Positions 16,125-22,262 of a DNA stretch of 29,103 bases are shown in pieces; position 1 is the first letter of the stretch, and each line of letters opens with the position of its first letter. The stretch spans positions 1 to 29,103 of the forward strand of contig CANHYZ010000001.1 in NCBI GenBank assembly GCA_947464885.1. Reading direction: 5' to 3'. The DNA comes from Flavobacteriales bacterium (GTDB lineage: Bacteria > Bacteroidota > Bacteroidia > Flavobacteriales_D > Sanyastnellaceae). Position numbers and translations under genes: made by a program. Below the pieces are notes generated by a model that ran no database searches, was not told the DNA's origin, and saw nothing but the letters and a program-made list of their open reading frames with translations.

Positions 16125-16724
16125 TTAATTCTTCCGCTTAAGAGCGTTCACGAAACGTCCCCAGGCATCCGCGTCGAGCAAATTACCTCCGCTTCGAAAG
16201 CCTCCGTTATATCGGGCAATCATAGTAGCCGATGCTTCATCATAAGCCTCCGCGGAGAGGTCCCTTAAACCATCGTAATTGGATACAGACGCTGCGGTGC
16301 GGTCAAATCGAAAATAAGTATCGCCCGGAAAATCCAGCGCCATGACCTCGGCTCTCAATCGCGCCGGTGATGGGTAAGGCAAGATATCGACCGTTGGCAG
16401 AAGAACCTGTTCTGACTCCATCCACTGAACAATCGAAATATGGTTCGATACCGTATCATTAGGGATGACGTAATACGAACGCTTCAATCCAAGAAAGATG
16501 AAGTTCAGCGTGTCGCCTGCAAAAACAGGCAAGGTGAAATAACCTGTATGATCGGAAAATGTTCCGCGGTTGTCGTGTGAACGAAACACCGTAGCATAAG
16601 GCACGGGTAAGAGTGAATCGGTAGCCACCACCACGCCGGAAACCTGAATGATGTGACGGTCTTGTGCCGACAACTCTCCGACTGTGATTAATCCAAGAAT
16701 CAGGATTGCGATTAATTTCCCCAT
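16125..16724 (-). CDS. Secreted protein with carboxypeptidase-regulatory-like domain (second, convergent)
   Basis: 199 residues from the ATG at 16724, chosen over one at 16760 because MGKLIAILILGLITVGELSA is a complete signal peptide (cleavage near SAQ). Residues about 25-105 are a carboxypeptidase-regulatory-like domain (VSGVVVATDSLLPVPYATVF, FSDHTGYFTLPVFAGD, FIFLGLKRSYYVIP). The rest (VDILPYPSPARLRAEVMALD ... NALKRKN) is found in short secreted Bacteroidota proteins of unknown function. It is upstream of, but convergent to, the 15349 gene, which has the same domain plan with a different C-terminal half. Envelope location is likely; function unknown. Confidence 0.72.
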   Translation of the reverse strand: MGKLIAILILGLITVGELSAQDRHIIQVSGVVVATDSLLPVPYATVFRSHDNRGTFSDHTGYFTLPVFAGDTLNFIFLGLKRSYYVIPNDTVSNHISIVQWMESEQVLLPTVDILPYPSPARLRAEVMALDFPGDTYFRFDRTAASVSNYDGLRDLSAEAYDEASATMIARYNGGFRSGGNLLDADAWGRFVNALKRKN

Positions 16725-16747
16725 GCAGGGCAAATGTAACGGTTGAC

Positions 16748-16772
16748 AACGAAAGGCCAAGCCCCTTTCGTT
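16748..16772 (-). terminator. Hairpin terminator after the DUF2752 gene
   Basis: Perfect 9-bp stem: AACGAAAGG (16748-16756) pairs with CCTTTCGTT (16764-16772) around a 7-nt loop. It lies between the end of the minus-strand DUF2752 gene (16788) and the start of the next minus-strand gene (16724). The following T-tract is short, so efficiency is uncertain. Confidence 0.5.
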
Positions 16773-16787
16773 AAGTCCTGTGAAAGA

Positions 16788-17078
16788 TCACTCACAACAT
16801 GCACCGTTTGTCAATTTCAATGCATAGAATAGCAGCGTGCTTGCCGCCAATAGGAGACTACCCCATCGCAGGACCATCGGTGCCCAGGGGGAATTTAATC
16901 TTCGAAATAAAATCCAGATAACCGTCATTCCAAGCAACTCCACAGGTGCCGGATGCAGTTCGAAACTTCGCCCCCATTCTCCTTGGAACAAATGCAGAAC
17001 ACTGCGCTGCAAGCCGCACGCAGGACAGTCGCAGCCGGTCAACACTTTAAATGGACAGGGAAGCAGGGTGAATTCCAT
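16788..17078 (-). CDS. DUF2752 membrane protein
   Basis: 96 residues. The N-terminal CPFKVLTGCDCPACGLQRSV matches the DUF2752 hallmark CPxxxxTGxxCPxCGxxR, a cysteine pattern that may bind metal. Two hydrophobic segments follow at about residues 44-60 and 68-86, so it is a small integral membrane protein. DUF2752 has no established function. The ATG follows the stop of the upstream transferase gene by one base (TAAGATG), so the two are almost certainly co-transcribed and translationally coupled. Confidence 0.82.
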   Translation of the reverse strand: MEFTLLPCPFKVLTGCDCPACGLQRSVLHLFQGEWGRSFELHPAPVELLGMTVIWILFRRLNSPWAPMVLRWGSLLLAASTLLFYALKLTNGACCE

Positions 17079-17079
17079 C

Positions 17080-18159
17080 TTAAGGGTTTGCCACCGGGAT
17101 CCAAGCTGCCGATTCCAGTTTGCTCAAAAAGTCATCGAGATCGATGGCAAAATGCTCCTCGCGTAATGGCGCGACGTGATTGCAGCTTAACGTTTGTAGC
17201 ACATAACTGTTTCCTTGCAAGTAATCATCCGACAGTTTCAATTGGTGCAAGTAATCCAGTTCAAGGGCTTCATTCAAATCGAAACCAATGTATTGATCGA
17301 GTTGGATATCATAGGATACACCGATGACATGCAGGCCCGATTGAAAGGTCAAGAAAGTCGGGACGCGCACCAAATCCCGGCGCTCCACAATTAAATGGCC
17401 CAGGGTGTAATACGGATAGATCATTTTTTCCCAGGACCTGCCCGTTTCTGCCATGAGTGCTTCTAGCGCATCGAGCTTTCGGCGGATTTTGGCGGCTTTG
17501 CCCTCGCCTGTTATTGCTTGCGACCAATTCCAGCCTTCGTCTTTGTTCAGCCACTGACATGGTCCGAGTTCCAGTTTGTAGTCGAAACCCGATGGCAGAT
17601 CCAGTACGTAACCGGGATAGTAATAATCCAATCCCAGGCGTTTGGCCATATCGATTTCGAGCAACATGGTAAAGGTGCCCAGGCTGAATCGAGCATATGC
17701 CGGGTCGTACAGACAAAGAATCGAAGCCATACTGCTCTCACCGGCATCGATATAGCTTACGGCAACGAGTTTCTCGCCATCGTAAACACTCAGTTCCATG
17801 GCATCGATTTCAGCACCCATCCGAGGGGAGAGCAGAATATCTTCCAACGTCTCGTGCACGAAGGCTTTGAAGCGATGCATGTGCCCGCGGTACAACTCTT
17901 CCCTTCGCGCGTCAACCCGAGGGGTTCCAACGCGCAAGTTGAATCGATTCATGTTCTTGCGAAACAGCTTAGCGTGCGATCGGCGCATACTGAAAGCATG
18001 CACCGGAAACCTTATGTTGCGTATGCCGTATACCTGCTCGTCGATACAAACCACCTCGCTGCGGTAGATAATTCCCGTGCCCCGAAACCAACCCATGCTC
18101 AATAAAGCATCGTAGTCGGCGCGGCGGAGACCTTGAATGGGTGCAGTTTGAACGAGCAT
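17080..18159 (-). CDS. Leucyl/arginyl-tRNA-protein transferase-like (Bpt/Ate1 C-domain fold)
   Basis: 359 residues, no signal peptide. Ate1 and bacterial Bpt transfer an amino acid from tRNA to protein N-termini, creating N-degrons. The Ate1-C-like GNAT features are visible: LLSMGWFRGTGIIYRSE near the N-terminus, IRFPVHAFSMRRSHAKLFRK with the basic N-F pattern, VAVSYIDAGESSMASILCLY, and the strongest block at about residues 152-189 (DPAYARFSLGTFTMLLEIDM, GLDYYYPGYVL). The cysteine-containing Ate1-N domain of classical members is absent; the protein starts right at the transferase-like part, with ~150 extra C-terminal residues. True tRNA-dependent activity is therefore not certain. First gene of a two-gene operon with DUF2752; promoter at 18165-18194. 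Confidence 0.68.
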   Translation of the reverse strand: MLVQTAPIQGLRRADYDALLSMGWFRGTGIIYRSEVVCIDEQVYGIRNIRFPVHAFSMRRSHAKLFRKNMNRFNLRVGTPRVDARREELYRGHMHRFKAFVHETLEDILLSPRMGAEIDAMELSVYDGEKLVAVSYIDAGESSMASILCLYDPAYARFSLGTFTMLLEIDMAKRLGLDYYYPGYVLDLPSGFDYKLELGPCQWLNKDEGWNWSQAITGEGKAAKIRRKLDALEALMAETGRSWEKMIYPYYTLGHLIVERRDLVRVPTFLTFQSGLHVIGVSYDIQLDQYIGFDLNEALELDYLHQLKLSDDYLQGNSYVLQTLSCNHVAPLREEHFAIDLDDFLSKLESAAWIPVANP

Positions 18160-18164
18160 TATGG

Positions 18165-18194
18165 CGAATATAACGCATTTGGAACCAACACAAA
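18165..18194 (-). promoter_or_regulatory. Promoter of the Bpt-like/DUF2752 operon
   Basis: Minus strand: TTTG (complement of 18191-18194), 18 nt, then TATATTCG (complement of 18165-18172), one mismatch from TAnnTTTG. Spacing fits the Bacteroidota -33/-7 arrangement. Predicted transcription start is within a few bases of the ATG at 18159, so the mRNA would be leaderless or nearly so. Confidence 0.45.
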
Positions 18195-18292
18195 AAACGA
18201 TATCGTAACAGCGCTTAACGGTTCTTTCACGCAGGCTTCATACCCTCTTGAATTAATCGATAACATATTTGTTTCATCAAAACTGAGTACCC

Positions 18293-18466
18293 ATGACACA
18301 CACCAACGTCATCCTTCAATTCCTGGAAAACGGCATGTGCAAAAACATTCATGCCCGCATCCAAAAATTGCAACGCGAGCACGAACAAGAGGTGCTTTAC
18401 ACCCAGGACGGACATCGCATTCCTCTCGACAACATACTCAGTATTAATGGCTTGAACTGGGGTTAA
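18293..18466 (+). CDS. Small protein, 57 residues, unknown function
   Basis: ATG at 18293 to TAA at 18464-18466, encoding 57 residues. It starts MTHTNVILQFLENGMCKNIH, is basic and helical in the middle (KLQREHEQE), and ends with QDGHRIPLDNILSINGLNWG, a compact strand-turn-strand ending. The DGxxIPLDxIxSING pattern looks like a real folded domain (small beta-barrel style, as in Rof/Lsm-like proteins), but no family was recognised. It is divergent from the Bpt-like operon. A hairpin with T6 follows 34 nt after the stop, which supports it being a transcribed gene. Confidence 0.6.
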   Translation: MTHTNVILQFLENGMCKNIHARIQKLQREHEQEVLYTQDGHRIPLDNILSINGLNWG

Positions 18467-18500
18467 GTCGGAACACTTAAAGTATTCGTCGAAATCTTGC

Positions 18501-18526
18501 ATGGAATGTTAAACATTCCATTTTTT
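18501..18526 (+). terminator. Palindrome plus T6 after the small gene
   Basis: A perfect 21-nt palindrome (18501-18521, arms ATGGAATGTT around a central A) runs into TTTTTT. It reads as a terminator for the 57-residue gene, but the stem is A/T-rich and it sits 8 nt upstream of the -7 element at 18530, so it could equally be an operator. Confidence 0.55.
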
Positions 18527-18529
18527 GTG

Positions 18530-18537
18530 TACATTTG
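18530..18537 (+). promoter_or_regulatory. -7 promoter element for the secreted HYR-like protein
   Basis: TACATTTG matches TAnnTTTG exactly, 23 nt upstream of the ATG at 18561. The -33 position falls inside the 18501-18521 palindrome, so a factor bound there would block this promoter. Confidence 0.5.
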
Positions 18538-18560
18538 CTTCCTTACTGAAATCTAAAAAC

Positions 18561-19061
18561 ATGAAAACAAAGTTGTCTGTACTCCTTGTACTCTCTTGTC
18601 TTTGTATTTACGCTACTGCTCAGATTCAAATTCAATCTTACCAGCACGAAATCAGTTGTGACATTGATGCGTTGCAGGATCTACCCACTATTAACGCCAC
18701 TTCCCCGACAGGTAAGGTCGCCATTGGATACGATGAGCACATCTATTCAGGCGGATGCCTCGGCACGTTGGTAAGGACTTTCAAATACGCTGATGCGAAT
18801 GGCAACACAGCCGAGGCGCAACAAATCGTCCACATTACCGATATGCAACCTCCACGTCTGTTGGGCGAGGCTCCCAATATTTCTACCACACGCGATATGG
18901 TTCCCGAGCCTGCTGAATTCGCGGCTGTAGATAATAGCGGTGAAACATTTGACGTGATTTTCAAGGAAGTCAAGTCCGAAGGTCGCATAACCCGTATGTG
19001 GACATGCACCGACTCATGCGGCAACATCGCTCGCCGCACACAAATCATCACACTCGAATAA
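18561..19061 (+). CDS. Small secreted protein with HYR/Ig-like sequence
   Basis: 166 residues from the ATG at 18561; an upstream GTG/TTG extension is not used because MKTKLSVLLVLSCLCIYATA is a typical signal peptide start (cleavage near AQ). The mature part contains two units of the Bacteroidota extracellular pattern 'R-x-(W/F)-x-x-x-D-x-x-GN-x-A...Q-x-(I/V)': FKYADANGNTAEAQQIVHIT followed by DMQPP, and MWTCTDSCGNIARRTQIITL at the end. This pattern is normally repeated many times in huge T9SS adhesins with HYR-like domains. Here it is a short free-standing protein without a sorting domain. Function unknown. It has its own promoter (18530) and terminator (19082). Confidence 0.7.
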   Translation: MKTKLSVLLVLSCLCIYATAQIQIQSYQHEISCDIDALQDLPTINATSPTGKVAIGYDEHIYSGGCLGTLVRTFKYADANGNTAEAQQIVHITDMQPPRLLGEAPNISTTRDMVPEPAEFAAVDNSGETFDVIFKEVKSEGRITRMWTCTDSCGNIARRTQIITLE

Positions 19062-19081
19062 GTCGTTTCAATGTATAAAGT

Positions 19082-19118
19082 CGAGAACAGTCAGGCTCCG
19101 GCTTGACTGTTCTCGTTT
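19082..19118 (+). terminator. Strong hairpin terminator
   Basis: CGAGAACAGTCA (19082-19093) pairs with TGACTGTTCTCG (19104-19115); the inner bases extend the stem around a TCCG loop. It is followed by TTTAT. It lies 20 nt after the stop of the secreted HYR-like protein. Confidence 0.8.
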
Positions 19119-19155
19119 ATGATTAACTTGCGAGCATCAAACAAAAAATTAAGGT

Positions 19156-20115
19156 ATGAGTCTCCACGAAATGGGTATACCCAGTGTTGATTTGAATGAT
19201 TTCATTCACGGCAATGCTGAGCAGAAAAAGAACTTTGTCGCAGAATTGGGGCACGCTTACGAAGGCATCGGCTTCGTTGCTGTTAAAAACCACTTGATTG
19301 CAGAAGCCACGGTCGAACGACTTTACAAGGAAGTAAAAGCCTTCTTCGATTTACCGGAGGATACCAAAAAGAAATATGAAATCGTGGAGCTCGCCGGCCA
19401 GCGCGGCTATACGTCATTCGGCCGCGAACATGCGAAAGGCAGTAACGCCGGCGACCTGAAAGAGTTCTGGCATTTTGGTCAGGAGGTGACCGATGGCGAT
19501 CCAATCAAATCGGAATATCCGGCGAACATCTTCACTCAAGAGCTGCCAGGTTTCAATGAGGTGGGCATTCAGGCTTACCGAGATTTAGAATCTACCGGCC
19601 GCTATATGCTCCGTGCTATTGCCATTCATCTTGGACTCGATGAATTCTACTTTGATGCTAAAATCAAAAACGGGAATTCGATTCTTCGTCCGATTCACTA
19701 CCCACCTATTACGGCTGAGCCTAAGAGTGCCGTGCGCGCAGGTCAGCACGAAGACATCAACCTCATCACCCTGCTCATTGGCGCGTCCGCCGATGGATTG
19801 GAAGTACTCAATAAGAAAAATGAATGGGTGGCTGTTACGGCTTTACCGGATCATATTGTGGTGAACGTCGGGGACATGCTACAGCGTTTGACCAATGGCA
19901 AACTCAAGAGTACCACTCACCGTGTAGTGAACCCTTCACGTGAAAAATGGGGAAGTTCGCGCTTTAGTATTCCTTTCTTCCTGCATCCACGAAGCGAAAT
20001 GCGCCTAGATTGCTTGGCTTCCTGTGTTCCCGCCGGCGAAACGCCACATTGGGAGCCCATTTCAGCCGGTGATTTCCTCGATGAACGCTTGGCTGAGATT
20101 GGCCTTAAGAAGTAA
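19156..20115 (+). CDS. Isopenicillin-N-synthase-like 2-oxoglutarate/Fe(II) dioxygenase
   Basis: 319 residues, cytoplasmic, typical length of the IPNS-like non-haem iron dioxygenase family. The N-terminal DIOX_N part (IPSVDLNDFI, GIGFVAVKNHLI, FFDLPEDTKKKY) precedes the 2OG-FeII oxygenase core. The iron ligands are His198 and Asp200 (GQHEDINLITLLI) and His255 (KSTTHRVVNP). The 2-oxoglutarate-binding Arg269-x-Ser271 (RFSIPFFLHP) is present, so it is probably a 2OG enzyme rather than a true IPNS. Substrate unknown; no beta-lactam pathway genes are nearby. It leads a three-gene run (9 nt, then a 4-nt overlap). Confidence 0.88.
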   Translation: MSLHEMGIPSVDLNDFIHGNAEQKKNFVAELGHAYEGIGFVAVKNHLIAEATVERLYKEVKAFFDLPEDTKKKYEIVELAGQRGYTSFGREHAKGSNAGDLKEFWHFGQEVTDGDPIKSEYPANIFTQELPGFNEVGIQAYRDLESTGRYMLRAIAIHLGLDEFYFDAKIKNGNSILRPIHYPPITAEPKSAVRAGQHEDINLITLLIGASADGLEVLNKKNEWVAVTALPDHIVVNVGDMLQRLTNGKLKSTTHRVVNPSREKWGSSRFSIPFFLHPRSEMRLDCLASCVPAGETPHWEPISAGDFLDERLAEIGLKK

Positions 20116-20124
20116 TCGAAGCGC

Positions 20125-20448
20125 ATGAAAATTCGGATTGGCAATCAATCGCTGCGCGTGCGAATCTCACTTGCTGAAGCCGAAGCACTGCACCAAGGCA
20201 AGGAAATAACAACCACGCTGCATTTCAACGCGATTGATGTTTTTGAAGTGGTGTTGCGCACCTGGAATTTATCGATTGCAGAGGTGCATTATCAGGCCAA
20301 TCAATTGACTGCATCCATTCCGCTTGAAGTATCCCAACACTTGGTGAACACGCGCGGCTATAGCTTTCGCAGCGAACAGCAAGGTGCTGATGGTTCACCT
20401 TTATCATTTGAAGTTGAAATTGATTTAGAAAAAGCAAAACACGCATGA
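20125..20448 (+). CDS. Conserved small protein, DUF7009-like
   Basis: 107 residues. It begins MKIRIGNQSLRVRISLAEAE, matching the MKIRIxxNSLRxRLxxxEV start of a family I associate with DUF7009 (name from memory, not checked). The rest alternates short strands and helices (TTTLHFNAIDVFEVVLRTWN, SFEVEIDLEKAKHA). No catalytic motif, signal peptide or membrane segment is seen. It sits 9 nt after the dioxygenase stop and its end overlaps the next gene by ATGA, so it belongs to the same operon. Function unknown. Confidence 0.72.
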   Translation: MKIRIGNQSLRVRISLAEAEALHQGKEITTTLHFNAIDVFEVVLRTWNLSIAEVHYQANQLTASIPLEVSQHLVNTRGYSFRSEQQGADGSPLSFEVEIDLEKAKHA

Positions 20449-20969
20449 CTCCTCACCTACTCTTATTGATGCTTGAAGTTTTGGCCGTTGGCGCACTGGT
20501 ATCTGTCATCATCTATCTGTTCAATACCTGGATCAAGCACCGCGAGCGTTCCTGGATGTTTGCGCTTCGTCAGGACAACAACAAGGCGCTCGCCCCATTG
20601 CGCATCAGCGCCTATGAGCGCATTATCGTGATGCTTGAGCGCACCACTCCCCAAAGCATGGTCATGCGCCTTTCGGTTAGCTCATCGAATGCCGCTTATT
20701 TGCATATGGACCTGACCAAGGCGTTGAGAGAAGAATTCGATCATAACATTTCACTTCAGATGTATGTCAGCGATGAATGCTGGGCCAAAGTAAAACGCGC
20801 CAAAGAAGAAACCGGCGAGCTTTACAAAGTAGCCTTCACCCGAGTGAAAGCCGATAGCACAGCTGCTGAATATGCCCGTGAAATTCTGCACCTTGAAGCC
20901 ACCGTGGGCAACAGCGCCATTCGTGAGGCGGTGGTGGCGGTGAGAAATGAGATGGGGAAGCATTTTTAA
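20445..20969 (+). CDS. Membrane-anchored conserved protein of unknown function
   Basis: 174 residues with one N-terminal transmembrane segment (about residues 5-26, LLLLMLEVLAVGALVSVIIY) and a soluble, probably cytoplasmic, domain. The core LRISAYERIIVMLERTTPQS, EFDHNISLQMYVSDECWAKV and AREILHLEATVG matches a Bacteroidota-restricted family (I recall it as DUF7935, not checked). It overlaps the previous gene by four bases (ATGA), so translation is coupled. Function unknown; the association with a dioxygenase is the only clue. A hairpin 60 nt downstream may end the operon. Confidence 0.75.
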   Translation: MTPHLLLLMLEVLAVGALVSVIIYLFNTWIKHRERSWMFALRQDNNKALAPLRISAYERIIVMLERTTPQSMVMRLSVSSSNAAYLHMDLTKALREEFDHNISLQMYVSDECWAKVKRAKEETGELYKVAFTRVKADSTAAEYAREILHLEATVGNSAIREAVVAVRNEMGKHF

Positions 20970-21028
20970 GAGCCAATAGCATTAGCGATAACTTCATTCT
21001 ATGAATATCGACCATTCGCTTTTATTGG

Positions 21029-21046
21029 TTTGCCGAACGCGGCAAA
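21029..21046. terminator. Hairpin after the 19156-20969 operon
   Basis: TTTGCCG (21029-21035) pairs perfectly with CGGCAAA (21040-21046) around AACG. No T-tract follows on the plus strand, so this may be a weak terminator or an mRNA-end structure. The rest of the 253-nt gap (20970-21222) shows no further gene or clear promoter. Confidence 0.35.
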
Positions 21047-21222
21047 AAGTCAAGCTAGTTTGAAATTGTTTACAACTACAATCCGAATATCATACTTCAT
21101 AATATCGCATCTGAGATCTCCGTCACGGAATGGGAATTAAGTTGCCTTGACTTCAATAAGTTGGACATCGCTACGGTAAGACTTTGACCAATTAACGTAT
21201 TTTCGCTCAAAATCTTCATGCT

Positions 21223-22203
21223 ATGAAACCACGTCTGACATTTTATGGGGTCATAATCTTTGTCCTTGCGATGGGACTTCATATGATGTTTGCTCTGGCG
21301 CTTTTGTTGCTCAAATTGATTTCGAATGACCATTTGAATCTAACGTGTAAGCCCTTTATTGAAACCACCCTTTTGGTGACCATTTCCGGTCTGTTCCTAG
21401 GAGTTATCATGGTCCTCTTTGAACTTTTATGGATTAAGAAAGACAATAGGATAGTTCAGAATAATCCTGTTAGCCCAGACGAGAAACTCACCGTAGTGCT
21501 GACCGCATACAATGACGAATTGAGTATTCAAGAAGCTGTGCGTGACTTTCAGGTTCATCCTCGTGTGCAACGAGTTATTGTAATTAGCAACAACAGCACC
21601 GACAGAACAATGGAATTCGCCAAAGAAACAGGGGCGATAGTCTACAACGAAACACTTCAAGGTTATGGAGCCTGTGTTTATCGCGCATTAACCGAGGGTA
21701 TGAATCAAACCGATACGACTCTCACCTTGCTTTGCGAAGGCGACTGCACATTTCGAGCTCATGACATTGACAAATTTTTAGCCTATTTACCTCACGCGGA
21801 CATTGTCAATGGTTCTAGAATTGTTGAACAACTCAGAACCGGAGGCTCACAATTGACAACCTTCATGTATTACGGTAATTTCTTCGTAGGCAAACTGCTT
21901 GAGTTTAAACACGTGGAACAAGGAACACTAACAGATGTTGGAACTACCTACAAGTTATGTAGAAACAATGCACTCCAAGCTTTATTACCTAACTTATCTC
22001 CTAAAATCAATCTTGAGTTCAATCCCTATCTCCTTGACACGGCTCTCGAAATGAAAATGAAAATAGTCGAATGTCCTATTACTTTCTATCCGAGAGTAGG
22101 GGCTAGTAAAGGTGGTAATAAAAATAACCTCGTCGCTTTAAACCTTGGCTTGCGTATGATGTTCGGTCTGATTATCAGCTGGAAACCACTTAGCGCCAAG
22201 TAA
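21223..22203 (+). CDS. Family 2 glycosyltransferase, DPM1-like, with two N-terminal transmembrane segments
   Basis: 326 residues. Two hydrophobic segments lie at about 8-32 and 46-69. A GT2 (GT-A fold) catalytic domain begins at about residue 88 (LTVVLTAYNDE, then VQRVIVISNNSTDRT). GYGACVYRALTEGM and HADIVNGSR follow the dolichol/polyprenyl-phosphate sugar synthase pattern. The acidic site is EGDC rather than the common DxD. It therefore likely transfers a sugar from a nucleotide donor to a polyprenyl phosphate at the inner membrane. It is the first gene of the AT-richer cluster, 59 nt before the GT-C-like protein. Donor sugar unknown. Confidence 0.8.
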   Translation: MKPRLTFYGVIIFVLAMGLHMMFALALLLLKLISNDHLNLTCKPFIETTLLVTISGLFLGVIMVLFELLWIKKDNRIVQNNPVSPDEKLTVVLTAYNDELSIQEAVRDFQVHPRVQRVIVISNNSTDRTMEFAKETGAIVYNETLQGYGACVYRALTEGMNQTDTTLTLLCEGDCTFRAHDIDKFLAYLPHADIVNGSRIVEQLRTGGSQLTTFMYYGNFFVGKLLEFKHVEQGTLTDVGTTYKLCRNNALQALLPNLSPKINLEFNPYLLDTALEMKMKIVECPITFYPRVGASKGGNKNNLVALNLGLRMMFGLIISWKPLSAK

Positions 22204-22262
22204 TACTTCGTGACGCTGAAGTCCAAAATTGCCTGCTAACATAACTACTGCTTCTCAAAATC

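Noticed and set aside
19156..20115. A beta-lactam biosynthesis gene (true isopenicillin N synthase)
   Set aside because: The RxS 2-oxoglutarate motif and lack of partner genes point to the broader dioxygenase family.
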